The notes beneath the pieces are model-generated. The model did not search any database and was not told the DNA's origin. It worked only from the letters and a program-made list of their open reading frames with translations. Source: Streptomyces rimosus (GTDB lineage: Bacteria > Actinomycetota > Actinomycetes > Streptomycetales > Streptomycetaceae). From it: DNA of 64,000 nucleotides. The first letter of the stretch is position 1; each line of letters opens with the position of its first letter. Of this stretch, positions 51,891 to 60,418 are shown piece after piece. The translations under genes and the position numbers were made by a program. The stretch lies in NCBI RefSeq assembly GCF_008704655.1, contig NZ_CP023688.1, positions 5,315,001 through 5,379,000 of the forward strand, in the 5' to 3' direction.

Positions 51891-52655
51891 TCAACGCGCG
51901 CCGACGCGGGCCATCGAACCGTGCCGTGGCTGGGCCGGCACGCCCGCCGGCTCCGCCGCGACGCGGCTCGCGGGCTGCCGGCCCGCTCCCGGCCCGGAGG
52001 CCGTCGCCACCGGCGCGCGCCTCGGCTGCGCCGCGACGCCGTTCTGCACATCCATGACGGCATGTGCGACCAGCCCGCCCATCGGGTCGTGCCGGATCAG
52101 GTCCCGGAGGCGGGAGCGCGAGGAGCGCCCCTCGTTCCCGGGATACAGATGCTTGCCGAGGCCGACCGCGTGGGCCAGCGCGGCGAGCGCCGCGGTCCGC
52201 GGGTCCGGCGGCACGCCGGTGCGGATCGCGCTGTCGAGCCGGGCCTTGATCTCCCGGCTGATGGCCGTGTCCGTCGCCTGGTAGCGAGTCGTCGGCAATA
52301 CCCCGCACATCTGGCCCGCCACGGCATGCACCATGCCGCACCGCTCCAGGTGCGTGAGATACGTCTGGCGCAGCCCCAGCCGGGGCCCGCCGATCCAGTG
52401 GACGGCGCGCACCGGGCTGCCGCGGCGTCGCAGCAACTCGAGCGCGGAGTCCAGAGTCGGATCTCCGGTCGGCCGTGGCAGCACCACGGCGATACGATCC
52501 CCGTCCGGGGCTATCCGTCCGGCCAGAGCCAGCTCTACTAGCTGGGCCCCGGCCAGACCGAGGTCGAGCGACTGCGGCTGCGCTGTGGTTCCCGTTGCCG
52601 GGTCCAAAGCGAGCAGCAGAAGCTCCTCCGGAATTGTTCTGCGGCTCCTGCCCAT
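51891..52655 (-). CDS. GPP34 (GOLPH3-like) phosphoprotein family
   Basis: 254 residues. N-terminal PEELLLLALDPATGTT, LDLGLAGAQLVELALAGRI and later HLERCGMVHAVAG and LDSAIRTGVPPDPRTAALAALAHAVGLGKHLYP are the hallmarks of the bacterial GPP34 group, related to the eukaryotic phosphoinositide-binding Golgi protein GOLPH3. The C-terminal 50 residues are Ala/Pro/Arg-rich and disordered. GGGGAGG upstream of ATG 52655. Streptomyces carry many copies of unknown role; membrane phosphoinositide binding is a guess from the homology. Confidence 0.88.
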   Translation of the reverse strand: MGRSRRTIPEELLLLALDPATGTTAQPQSLDLGLAGAQLVELALAGRIAPDGDRIAVVLPRPTGDPTLDSALELLRRRGSPVRAVHWIGGPRLGLRQTYLTHLERCGMVHAVAGQMCGVLPTTRYQATDTAISREIKARLDSAIRTGVPPDPRTAALAALAHAVGLGKHLYPGNEGRSSRSRLRDLIRHDPMGGLVAHAVMDVQNGVAAQPRRAPVATASGPGAGRQPASRVAAEPAGVPAQPRHGSMARVGAR

Positions 52656-52902
52656 CCATGCCTCCCCGCGTGGATGAATGACAGGGTGACCCCTCTCACA
52701 TTCATCTGTCGAGAGTGCGTGGGGGGTTAGGCAGGGAACCTGTAGGTATGTCGTTCTCGTCTAGCTGCTTGGCGACGCCTCTTGTGGGGCGGGGCGCCCA
52801 TCGTTTCGCGTGGCGGTGCGGACGTGCCTCGCGGACACAGGACACTTGGGAACACTGGGCCAGACAGAGCGCGACGTATCGCGACGTGTGAAGGAGACAT
52901 AG

Positions 52903-55743
52903 GTGGCGGGCGAGTCCCCCGGCAAGCCGGAGCAGAAGCAGTCGTCGGGGGAGACGGCGGGGAGCGAACGCGACCCGCGACTCGCGGTCTTCCGAGAGGC
53001 GCCGAGGCCGGACGAGAAGGCCGGCGAGCGCGGCGAGAAGGCCGGTAAGAAGGGCGGAAAGCCCGGCGACGAGGGCGAGACGGCCGGGAAGGCCGATAAG
53101 TCCGACAAGACCGGTGGGGTCCGTAAGCCGGGTGCGGCCGGTACGACGGGCGAGGGCGCTGCTGACGGCAAGGGCTCCGCCGGCGGCAAGGGTGCTGCTG
53201 ACGGGAAGGCCGACGCGGGCGGCGAGGGCCGTGACGCGCGGCTGCGAGAAGCGGTTGCGGCGTGGGTGGCGACGTCGGACGAGGACGGCGCTGAGGGCGC
53301 GTCGGGCGGCGAGAGCGCGTCGGGCGAGGCCGAAGCGAAGCCGGAAAACCGTGCGAAGGATGAGGCGGCTGAGGCGCCGGTGACGAAGGCGTCGGCTGAC
53401 GCCGGTACGGCGGCGAAGCAGACCTCCGAGGGCGCGGCGAAGGGTGCGGCGGCCGACGGCGCGAAGGGCGCGGCCAAGGGCGCTTCTGGGGGCGCTTCCG
53501 AGGGCGCGGACAAGCGTGCCGCCGAGGACGCGCCTCAGGGCGCCTCTGAGAGCCCCTCCAAGGGCGGTGGCAAGGCTTCCGGGTCCGCTTCCGGCGACAA
53601 GGCCGGTGCCGGGGCTTCCGGGGCGCAGAGCGGCGCCAAGGGCACTGCCGCTCCCGCCGCCGCGACCGAGGGCGAGCCCAAGGTCGTGCAGCAGCCGAAG
53701 TCCGTCGACCAGCCGACCGCGATCTTCAAGGCGCCGAGCGCCGACGAGGCCGCGGGCAAGCCGGTCGACAACGCGACGCGTACGTTCTCGATCGCAAAGC
53801 AGAAGGATTCGGACGGCGGCCCGGCGAAGCCCGCGAAGGACGCGGACGCGGCCGGAAAGGGCGACGCGAAGGCGGACGCCAAGCCCGACGCGAAGACCGA
53901 CGCCAAGGCCGCCACGAAGGCCGACCCGGCGCCCGGCAAGTCCGACGCCAAGCCGTCGGACGCCAAGCCGTCGGACGGGAAAGCGTCGGCCTCCAAGCCG
54001 GCGGCCGACCAACCGACCACGGCGATCAAGGCCGTACGCCCGTCCGGCGCCGCGGAATCGGACGGCGAGCGCACCAGCCAGTTCGTGGCGCTGAAGTCCA
54101 CCGACCCGCAGCCGATCAAGCCGCCGCGCCCGGTCGTGACCGACAAGCCCGGCAAGCAGGGCAAGGCAGGCAAGCCGGGCAAGGCGGAGAAGGGCGCCGC
54201 GAAGACCGACGCCGCGAAGACCGAGGACAAGCCCACCACCAAGGCGGCCACCGGCACGGACACGAAGCCGGCCGCCGAGCCGGACGTCGCCCCGGGCACG
54301 AAGTGGGGCGCGAAGGCGGCCGGCACCGCCGGCGCCGACGCCAAGACCGCCACGCCCGAGGCGCCCGCCGGGGCGACGACCGGCACGACCGCGCCGCCCG
54401 GCGCCCTGCCCGACTCCGAGCAGACCAAGCAGCAGCCCCTCCCGCCCCTGGACCTGCTGGCCCAGCTGACCAACACCCCGCCGCCGCCCGAGACCCCGAT
54501 GCGGACGGTCGCCCGCCGCTTCAAGATCTGGACCCCGGTGGTGGTCCTGCTGGCGATCATCTTCGTGGTCGTCCAGCAGGTGCGGCCGCTGCCGGATCCG
54601 GAGCTGGCGCTGGGCGAGAAGTCCTCGTACACCTTCGGGGGCAGCCCGTTCCAGATGCCGTGGCCCGGTCAGGGGCAGGCCGCCGCCAAGGTTGTGGGCG
54701 CGGGCAGCCTGGGCACGTACGGCGACGAGAAGCCGGTGCCGACGGCGAGCGTCGCCAAGATCATGACGGCGTACGTGATCCTGAAGAACCACCCTTTGGG
54801 GAAGGGTGAGGAGGGCCCGACTCTGACGATCGACGCCAAGACGGTCCAGGAGGGCAAGGCCGAAGGGGAGTCGACGATCAAGAGCCTCAAGGAGGGTCAG
54901 CAGTACAGCGAGTACAAGATGCTGCAGATGCTGATGATCCCCTCGGGCAACAACATCGCCCGCGCGCTGGCCCGCTGGGATGCCGGGACCGAGGCGAAGT
55001 TCGCCGAGAAGATGAACGCCGCGGCCAAGGACCTCGGCATGAAGAACACCACGTACACCGACCCCAGCGGTCTGAACAAGACCACCGTGAGCACCGCCGT
55101 CGACCAGCTCAAGCTGGCCGAGGAGGTCATGAAGCAGGACGCGTTCCGGAAAGTCGTCGCGATGCCCAACGCGGACAAGGGCCTTCCGGAGCGGCTCTTC
55201 AACAACAATGACCTCATCGCCAAGTACCCGGAGCTGAGCATCAAGGGCATCAAGACCGGCTCCAGCACGGCGGCCGGCGGCACGCTGGTGTGGGCGGCGT
55301 ACAAGGGTGTCGGCGGCAAGGACCAGCTCATCCTCGGTGCCACGATGGGGCAGCACGTCAAGGGCCTGGACCCCAACGGAGGCAGCAGCCTGCAACTCGT
55401 CCAGCAGCGCACCAAGACGATGATCGAAGCCATCCGCAACGCCCTCACCTCCGCCACCACCGTCAAGAAGGGCCAGGTCGTCGGCTACGTGGACGACGGT
55501 GTCGGCGGCCAGACGCCCGTCGTGGCGACGAAGGACCTGGAAGCGATCGGCGTCCCCGGCCAGAAGATCGACTTCAAGATCGGCCCGGCCGCCGGCAAGC
55601 CCGTCCCGCACGAGGCGAAGGCCGGTACCGTCGTCGGCGAGCTGACCGTGGGCACCGGGTCCACCGCGGCCAAGGTGCCGGTGGCCCTGCAGAAGAACCT
55701 CGCCGAGCCGACCTTCGGCGCGAAGCTGACGCGTATCGGCTGA
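52903..55743 (+). CDS. D-alanyl-D-alanine carboxypeptidase (S11/PBP5 type) with long cytoplasmic tail
   Basis: 946 residues. Residues 1-about 535 are highly charged low complexity (Ala, Lys, Gly, Asp, Glu, Pro; many K-A-D and G-A units), predicted disordered and cytoplasmic. A single membrane span follows at about 542-560 (VVVLLAIIFVVV). The extracytoplasmic peptidase domain has S616-V-A-K619, S681-G-N683 and K784-T-G786, the full S11 catalytic set, then a beta-rich C-terminal domain. Enzymes of this family trim the terminal D-Ala of peptidoglycan. AAGGAGACATAG precedes GTG 52903. The tail is several times longer than in typical PBP5 proteins and may be a scaffold or phosphorylation platform (T-A-I-F-K, TTAIKAV-type segments at about 265 and 370). 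Confidence 0.92.
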   Translation: MAGESPGKPEQKQSSGETAGSERDPRLAVFREAPRPDEKAGERGEKAGKKGGKPGDEGETAGKADKSDKTGGVRKPGAAGTTGEGAADGKGSAGGKGAADGKADAGGEGRDARLREAVAAWVATSDEDGAEGASGGESASGEAEAKPENRAKDEAAEAPVTKASADAGTAAKQTSEGAAKGAAADGAKGAAKGASGGASEGADKRAAEDAPQGASESPSKGGGKASGSASGDKAGAGASGAQSGAKGTAAPAAATEGEPKVVQQPKSVDQPTAIFKAPSADEAAGKPVDNATRTFSIAKQKDSDGGPAKPAKDADAAGKGDAKADAKPDAKTDAKAATKADPAPGKSDAKPSDAKPSDGKASASKPAADQPTTAIKAVRPSGAAESDGERTSQFVALKSTDPQPIKPPRPVVTDKPGKQGKAGKPGKAEKGAAKTDAAKTEDKPTTKAATGTDTKPAAEPDVAPGTKWGAKAAGTAGADAKTATPEAPAGATTGTTAPPGALPDSEQTKQQPLPPLDLLAQLTNTPPPPETPMRTVARRFKIWTPVVVLLAIIFVVVQQVRPLPDPELALGEKSSYTFGGSPFQMPWPGQGQAAAKVVGAGSLGTYGDEKPVPTASVAKIMTAYVILKNHPLGKGEEGPTLTIDAKTVQEGKAEGESTIKSLKEGQQYSEYKMLQMLMIPSGNNIARALARWDAGTEAKFAEKMNAAAKDLGMKNTTYTDPSGLNKTTVSTAVDQLKLAEEVMKQDAFRKVVAMPNADKGLPERLFNNNDLIAKYPELSIKGIKTGSSTAAGGTLVWAAYKGVGGKDQLILGATMGQHVKGLDPNGGSSLQLVQQRTKTMIEAIRNALTSATTVKKGQVVGYVDDGVGGQTPVVATKDLEAIGVPGQKIDFKIGPAAGKPVPHEAKAGTVVGELTVGTGSTAAKVPVALQKNLAEPTFGAKLTRIG

Positions 55744-55768
55744 GCGAGCGCCGGCGGCCTGCGACACG

Positions 55769-55814
55769 AGCCGCCGCCCACCGGCAGGCCCCCGCCTGCC
55801 CGTGGGCGGCGGCT
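55769..55814 (+). terminator. Strong stem-loop after the carboxypeptidase
   Basis: AGCCGCCGCCCAC (55769-55781) pairs with GTGGGCGGCGGCT (55802-55814). After one mismatch an inner GGCAGG/CCTGCC stem closes a 6-base loop, 25 bases past the stop codon. Confidence 0.75.
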
Positions 55815-55966
55815 GTCGTACGGTCTAAGCGTGTCCGGACAGTCCGGCCCGGCCCGGTGGAGCGGAGTCCGTCATCGATGTAGCGCAGACCGCGTACGCG
55901 TCCCCCGCGCGCGCCAGAGGTGTCTGGGCGTCGTGGGGGGCCGTCGCGCTGTTTCCGGCGGCGCTG

Positions 55967-57358
55967 ATGCTCGTTACGGGGCTGTGGGGGATCCGGCGCC
56001 AGGGGAGTATGTGGCGTGACGAGGCGGTCACGTATGACATGGCGCACCGGACCCTGGCGGAGCTGTGGCCGACGCTCCGGACCGTGGATGCGGTGCACGG
56101 CCTCTACTACGTCCTCATGCGCGGCTGGTTCCTCGTCTTCGACGGGGGTGTGGTGGCCCTGCGGCTGCCGTCCGTGGTCGCGATGGCGGCGGCGGCCGCC
56201 GGTGTCGCGCTGCTGGGCAGGCAGCTGGCGGGGCGGCGGGCGGGGCTCTTCGCGGGGCTGGTCTTCGTACTGCTGCCGATGGTGCAGCAGTACGCGCAGG
56301 AGGGCCGCTCCTATGCGATGGTCTGCGCGCTGGTGGTGTGGTCCACGTACCTGCTGGCGCGGGTCGCCGCCCGTCCGAGCAGGCGCCTGTGGGCGGGCTA
56401 CGGGGCGCTGTCGCTGGCCGCCTGCCTGATGCACGAATTCGCCGTACTGGCCCTGCCCGCGCACGGCGCCGCCGTCGTCCTGTCCGGCCTGCCGCGTGCC
56501 GTCCGGCGGGCCTGGTGCGTGGTGGCGGGCGCGGTGGTCGTCGCGCTCGTCCCGATGGCGCTGTTCAGCATGGGGCAGTCGGAACAGCTCAGCTGGCTGC
56601 AATGGCCCAACCCCGTCCAGCTCGGCACGTTCATCGCCCTGGTCCTGGGCGGCCTCCTCTGCTCCCGCGCCCCGGTCGCCCGTGCGGGCGTCCAGCGGCT
56701 GCGGCTGCGGCCGGTCGCGCTGCCGCTGCTGGTGCTGCCCACGGCGCTGCTGGTGCTGCTCTCCCAGCTCAAGCCGATGTACGTGGACCGTTACGTCCTG
56801 TATTACGTGGCCGGCTTCGCCCTCCTGGCGGGCGCCGCGCTCGACTGGGTGCTGCGGCCGGCCGGCCGGCGCGGCCAGACCCGGCGCCGGCTGGTGTACC
56901 GGTCGGTGGCGCTGGCCGTGGTGCCGGCGCTGCTCGTCCCCGTCAACGTCTTCCTGCGCAGCCCGCAGAGCCGTACGGACGACGCGATCGCGGTGACCCG
57001 CGCGGTCGAGGAGCTGTCATCACCGGGCGACGGGCTGCTGTTCCTGCCCTCCCGGCGGCGGGTGTGGGCGGCGGCCGACCCGCACGAGTTCCACCGCCTG
57101 CGGGACCTGGCCCTCGACCGCAGCCCGGTCGCCTCGCACACCCTGTACGGCACGGAGCTGACCGGCGACCGCATACAGGAGCACATGATGCAGACGCGCC
57201 GCATCGTCGCGGTCGGCGACGCGAAGGGCCAGCCGCTCGACGACACGGACCAGGAGATCGCCAAGCGGACGGTATTGCGCGCCGCGTTCCAGGTCTGCGC
57301 GACGCGGGAGCTCACGGGGGCACAGGTGACGTTGTATGCGCGGCCGGGGTATTGCTGA
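55967..57358 (+). CDS. GT-C membrane glycosyltransferase (GT39/mannosyltransferase-like)
   Basis: 463 residues from the first usable ATG, with about ten membrane helices. The hallmark MWRDEAVTYDMAHR near the N-terminus (acidic pair of GT-C enzymes that use polyprenyl-phosphate sugars) and MYVDRYVLYYVAGFALLAG later support the call. It probably transfers a sugar on the outer face of the membrane. The frame is open upstream to 55829 and would encode GVWASWGAVALFPAALM, completing the first helix. That stretch has no ATG, GTG or TTG, so the true start is unclear. The stop begins a 16-base tandem repeat. Confidence 0.82.
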   Translation: MLVTGLWGIRRQGSMWRDEAVTYDMAHRTLAELWPTLRTVDAVHGLYYVLMRGWFLVFDGGVVALRLPSVVAMAAAAAGVALLGRQLAGRRAGLFAGLVFVLLPMVQQYAQEGRSYAMVCALVVWSTYLLARVAARPSRRLWAGYGALSLAACLMHEFAVLALPAHGAAVVLSGLPRAVRRAWCVVAGAVVVALVPMALFSMGQSEQLSWLQWPNPVQLGTFIALVLGGLLCSRAPVARAGVQRLRLRPVALPLLVLPTALLVLLSQLKPMYVDRYVLYYVAGFALLAGAALDWVLRPAGRRGQTRRRLVYRSVALAVVPALLVPVNVFLRSPQSRTDDAIAVTRAVEELSSPGDGLLFLPSRRRVWAAADPHEFHRLRDLALDRSPVASHTLYGTELTGDRIQEHMMQTRRIVAVGDAKGQPLDDTDQEIAKRTVLRAAFQVCATRELTGAQVTLYARPGYC

Positions 57359-57419
57359 GGGCAGGGGCCGCTGACAGTGGGGACCGCTGACAGTGGGGAC
57401 CGCTGAGGGGCGCCTCACA
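57356..57419 (+). repeat. 16-base tandem repeat starting at the glycosyltransferase stop
   Basis: Units begin TGA at 57356, 57372, 57388 and 57404, exactly 16 bases apart; the two middle units are identical (TGACAGTGGGGACCGC). The first three place TGA in all forward frames. The fourth runs into the end of the convergent ArsR gene. Confidence 0.8.
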
Positions 57420-58179
57420 GAAGCGCCGCCGCCTCCGCGTCCAGCCCCAGCAGGTCGCGCAGCGCCTCCGCGCCCGCGGGCGTCAGCCGTACGGCACGGC
57501 CGCTGCCCACGCGCCGTACCCACGCCCGTTCTAGCAGCTCCGCACACAGGCGGGCGCCCGCCACGCCCGCCAGATGCTGCCGCCGCTCGGTCCAGTCCAG
57601 GCAGCCGCGGGCCGTCGGGCGGCGGCCCGCGCGCAGGGCGGCGGCGTCGGTGCCCAGGGCTTCGGCGAACCACGTACGGCCCGTGCCGGTGAGCGCGAAG
57701 CCGCCGTCCTGGTCGAGCAGGCCGCGTTCGGTCATCGCGTCGGTGAGGGCCACGCCCAGGCGCCCGGCCAGGTGGTCGTAACACGTACGCCCGCGGGCCA
57801 GCGCGGCCGAGGCGTTGACGGCGCGCAGCCCGCGCGGCGGGGCGGCGGGCGGGTCCAGGTGCGCGGTGAGGACTTCGAGCAGTTCGGCGACGCGGGGACT
57901 CGCCAGCTGCACATACCGGTGGCGGCCCTGGCGCCGCTCCACCAGCAGCCCGCCCTCGGTCAGCCGCGTCAGGTGCTCGCTCGCGCTGGACGGCGCCACC
58001 CGCGCGTACGCGGCCAGCTCGCCCGCCGTCCAGGCCCGCCCGTCCAGCAGGGCCAGGCAGAAGGCGGCCCGGGTACGGTCCGCGAGCAGGCCCGCGAGGC
58101 GCGCCAGTCCGGCGCTGTGGGCCGCGCCCGCGTCCAATGGCGCTGGTGACCGTTCCTGCGCCCGTGGCTGTGTGGTCAT
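57415..58179 (-). CDS. ArsR-family transcriptional regulator with extended C-terminus
   Basis: 254 residues. Winged helix at about 25-100 (LAGLLADRTRAAFCLALLDGRAWTAGELA, SSASEHLTRLTEGGLLVERRQGRHRYVQL), then about 150 residues without a known domain except a helical LTDAMTERGLLDQDGGFALTGTGRTWF repeat-like wing. Longer than the usual 100-residue ArsR and lacking obvious metal cysteines, so it more likely senses a small molecule. No ribosome site before ATG 58179. A palindrome at 58200-58221 lies between it and the divergent P450-like gene, the expected place for autoregulation. Confidence 0.88.
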   Translation of the reverse strand: MTTQPRAQERSPAPLDAGAAHSAGLARLAGLLADRTRAAFCLALLDGRAWTAGELAAYARVAPSSASEHLTRLTEGGLLVERRQGRHRYVQLASPRVAELLEVLTAHLDPPAAPPRGLRAVNASAALARGRTCYDHLAGRLGVALTDAMTERGLLDQDGGFALTGTGRTWFAEALGTDAAALRAGRRPTARGCLDWTERRQHLAGVAGARLCAELLERAWVRRVGSGRAVRLTPAGAEALRDLLGLDAEAAALL

Positions 58180-58199
58180 GGGTTCATTGTGCGCGGTCA

Positions 58200-58221
58200 C
58201 GTTTCGGCGGGGCCCGAAACG
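58200..58221. promoter_or_regulatory. Operator between divergent ArsR and P450-like genes
   Basis: CGTTTCGG-N6-CCGAAACG, perfect 8-base arms. It lies 21 bases before the ArsR ATG and 10 bases upstream of the -10 TACGGT (58231-58236) of the P450-like gene. A dimeric ArsR protein bound here would block both promoters. Confidence 0.7.
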
Positions 58222-58230
58222 ATCCGGCCC

Positions 58231-58243
58231 TACGGTCCAGCCA
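58231..58243 (+). promoter_or_regulatory. Leaderless -10 of the P450-like gene
   Basis: TACGGT, six bases, then ATG 58243: the same arrangement as at the amidohydrolase (12226). No ribosome site is present in front of the ATG. Confidence 0.5.
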
Positions 58244-59187
58244 TGCGGACCTCGGATGACACACGAGCAGAGGTGGGCCCGGGCGCGCTCACCGACCCGG
58301 ACTGGGTGGTGCCGCCGGTGCCCCAGGACGTACCGGAGGGCGGGATGGCCTGGCTGCGGGCGCGGGTCGCCCGCTTCAGCAGCGGGGAGGCGCACGTACG
58401 GCGCCGGGCGCTGGCGGTCGGCCCGCTCGGCGGGGGAGACGCGGCCGACGCGCTGCGCGACACCGCCCGCGTACGGACGCAAGCGCTGCTGGACGGGGCG
58501 GGGGTGGGGCCGGGATCGGGGCCGGGGACGGTGGACGTGATGGCGCTGGTGGCGCGCGTCGTGCCCGTCGAAGTGCTTGCCGATTTCGTCGGGCTGCCGG
58601 TCACGGCGGAGACGGCCGGGCTGGTCGGGCACGTCGCCCGCGCGTACCACGCACACGGCGAGACCGTCCCGGCCGCCGACCGCGCCCTCGCCCGGCTCGT
58701 AACGGTGTGCGGCGGTACGTGGGACGAGGCCACGGCGGCCCGCATCGGGCTGCTGGTGCAGGCGTACGACGCGACGGCGGGGCTGATCGGCAACGCGGCG
58801 CATCGGATGCTGTCCTGCGATACAGGCGATACGGGGAGTGCGAGCGGTACGGGGGATACGCCGGAGGGCTCCGCCGAGTCTGCCGCCGATGTCGTCACCG
58901 CCTCGCTCGACCGGACGCTGAGCGCCGACCCACCCGTACGGGGCACCCTCCGCGCCCCTGCGAACGGCGGTGATCCAGTACGGATCGCCCTGCTCACGGA
59001 CGACGGATCGCTCGCCTTCGGTGCCGGCCCGCACGCCTGCCCCGGGCGCGCCCACGCCCGGGCGCTCGCGGCCGGAGTGCTGGACGCGCTGCTCGGGCGC
59101 GGCTGCCGCCTCGTCCGGCCGGACCTCGCGTACGAGCCGTCCCCGAACCTGCGGGTGCCGGTGCGGCTGGAGGTGACGTGCACATGA
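58243..59187 (+). CDS. Short cytochrome P450-like protein lacking the ExxR motif
   Basis: 314 residues, against about 400 for a normal bacterial P450. The heme-ligand loop F-G-A-G-P-H-A-C-P-G-R is intact (Cys266), followed by the L-helix AHARALAAGVLDALL. An I-helix counterpart is weak (QAYDATAGLIGNAAHRML, without the acid-Thr pair). The K-helix E-x-x-R appears missing: the residues before DPPV read R-T-L-S. The N-terminal third of a P450 (A helix to beta sheets) is largely absent. It may bind heme but probably does not hydroxylate in the usual way. The stop overlaps the PEP-mutase gene start (ATGA). Divergent from and probably repressed by the ArsR protein. Confidence 0.78.
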   Translation: MRTSDDTRAEVGPGALTDPDWVVPPVPQDVPEGGMAWLRARVARFSSGEAHVRRRALAVGPLGGGDAADALRDTARVRTQALLDGAGVGPGSGPGTVDVMALVARVVPVEVLADFVGLPVTAETAGLVGHVARAYHAHGETVPAADRALARLVTVCGGTWDEATAARIGLLVQAYDATAGLIGNAAHRMLSCDTGDTGSASGTGDTPEGSAESAADVVTASLDRTLSADPPVRGTLRAPANGGDPVRIALLTDDGSLAFGAGPHACPGRAHARALAAGVLDALLGRGCRLVRPDLAYEPSPNLRVPVRLEVTCT

Positions 59188-60092
59188 GCACGGAGACGAG
59201 CAAGCCGACGAGCGCGCAGACGGGCAAGTCGGCGGGCACGGAGACCGGCGCACCCGTGAGCGTCGACCGTACGGCCCTCACCCGTACCTTCCACGCCCTC
59301 CACCACCGCGACGCCCCGCTCCTGCTCCCCAACGCCTGGGACGCCGCCTCGGCCGCCGCCCTCGCCGCCGCGGGCTTCGCCGCGATCGGCACCACGAGCC
59401 TGGGCGTCGCCGCCGCCCTCGGCGAACCCGACGGGCAGGGTTCGGCCCTCGTACGGGATGCCACGCTCGCCCTCGCGCGACGGCTGGGCAGCCGTCTGAC
59501 CTGCCCGTACACGGTGGACATCGAGGGCGGTTTCGGCGGTGGGCCGGAGGAAGTGGGGGAGCTGGCGCGCGAGTTGGCCGAAGCGGGCGCTTCCGGCGTC
59601 AATCTGGAGGACGGGCTGCCGGGGCGCGCGGGAGACGGCCCGCTGGTCCCGGCCGGGCAGCAGGCCGAGTTGATCCGCGCCGTCAAGGCGAGCGCGCCGG
59701 GGCTCTATGTCAACGCCCGTATCGATACGCACTGGCTCGTGGCGGACCCCGCCGCGCGGCCGCTGGACGAGACGCTGCGCCGCGCCGAAACGTATCTGGC
59801 GGCCGGGGCGGACGGAATCTTCGTACCGGGGATCGTCGACGAGCGGGCCATCGCCACGCTCGTCGCGGCGGTCCCGGCACCGCTGAACATCCTGTACGCG
59901 CCGGGCCGCCTCCGCCTCGCCCACTTGGCGGACCTGGGCGTACGGCGCGTCAGCACCGGTTCGCTGCTGTTCCGTTCGGCGCTGCACGCGGCGGTCGGGC
60001 TGGCCGGGTCCGTACGGGCGGACAAGCCGGGCCAGGACGTTGCCGGGGTGCCGGGTTACGGGGAGGTGCAGCGGCTGGCGGTACCGGAATGA
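59184..60092 (+). CDS. Isocitrate lyase/PEP mutase family protein
   Basis: 302 residues, TIM barrel of the ICL/PEPM superfamily: PLLLPNAWDAASAAALAAAGF, TTSLGVAAALGEPDG, VDIEGGFGG (metal/substrate acid), SGVNLEDGLPG and YVNARIDTHWL. Members cleave or form C-C or C-P bonds next to a carboxylate (2-methylisocitrate lyase, oxaloacetate hydrolase, PEP mutase). The standard lyase catalytic Cys motif is not seen, so a carboxylate hydrolase or lyase of unknown substrate is likely. ATG 59184 overlaps the P450-like stop; GGAGG lies upstream. Coupling to a heme-binding protein is unusual. Confidence 0.88.
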   Translation: MSTETSKPTSAQTGKSAGTETGAPVSVDRTALTRTFHALHHRDAPLLLPNAWDAASAAALAAAGFAAIGTTSLGVAAALGEPDGQGSALVRDATLALARRLGSRLTCPYTVDIEGGFGGGPEEVGELARELAEAGASGVNLEDGLPGRAGDGPLVPAGQQAELIRAVKASAPGLYVNARIDTHWLVADPAARPLDETLRRAETYLAAGADGIFVPGIVDERAIATLVAAVPAPLNILYAPGRLRLAHLADLGVRRVSTGSLLFRSALHAAVGLAGSVRADKPGQDVAGVPGYGEVQRLAVPE

Positions 60093-60106
60093 ACGGTCGG
60101 GCGGGC

Positions 60107-60418
60107 TCAGCCCTGCTGGGTCTGCCGACGCCGGAGCACCGTGATGCCCACGCCCGCCGCGCCCAGCGCGCCGGCCGCGCCCACGAGCCCGCCCGTCGGG
60201 AGCTGGCCGATCCGCTCGGCGATGCCGACGATGCCGTCCTCCGGCAGTACGGCGGACTTGCGGCCCATCGCGTGCGAAACGGTGGTGCCGGAGGCGTGCG
60301 AGGCGCCGGCGTCGGAGGCGTCGGCAGCGAACGCGCCGCTCGCCGGGAGGACCAGAACGGCTGCGACACCGGTCGCGACGGCGGCGGTACGGATCACGGA
60401 GTGGCGCTTGGCCCGCAT
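60107..60418 (-). CDS. Small exported membrane-anchored protein
   Basis: 103 residues. Signal peptide with basic head MRAKRHSVIR, hydrophobic core and ASGAFAA cleavage region at about 32. A polar middle with no cysteines follows, then a C-terminal hydrophobic Gly/Ala-rich span (GGLVGAAGALGAAGVGITVL) ending in RRRQTQQG, which would anchor it with a positive cytoplasmic end. GAGGAG precedes ATG 60418. Reminiscent of the small surface proteins of Streptomyces, but it lacks a chaplin domain or sortase motif. Function unknown. Ends 14 bases from the convergent PEP-mutase gene. Confidence 0.75.
   Translation of the reverse strand: MRAKRHSVIRTAAVATGVAAVLVLPASGAFAADASDAGASHASGTTVSHAMGRKSAVLPEDGIVGIAERIGQLPTGGLVGAAGALGAAGVGITVLRRRQTQQG

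Noticed and set aside
51425..52057. Plus-strand ORF with C-x-x-C pairs (CGSC, CALC), possibly a zinc protein
   Set aside because: Low-complexity Arg/Pro/Ala tail overlapping the GPP34 gene, no ribosome site, weak codon structure.
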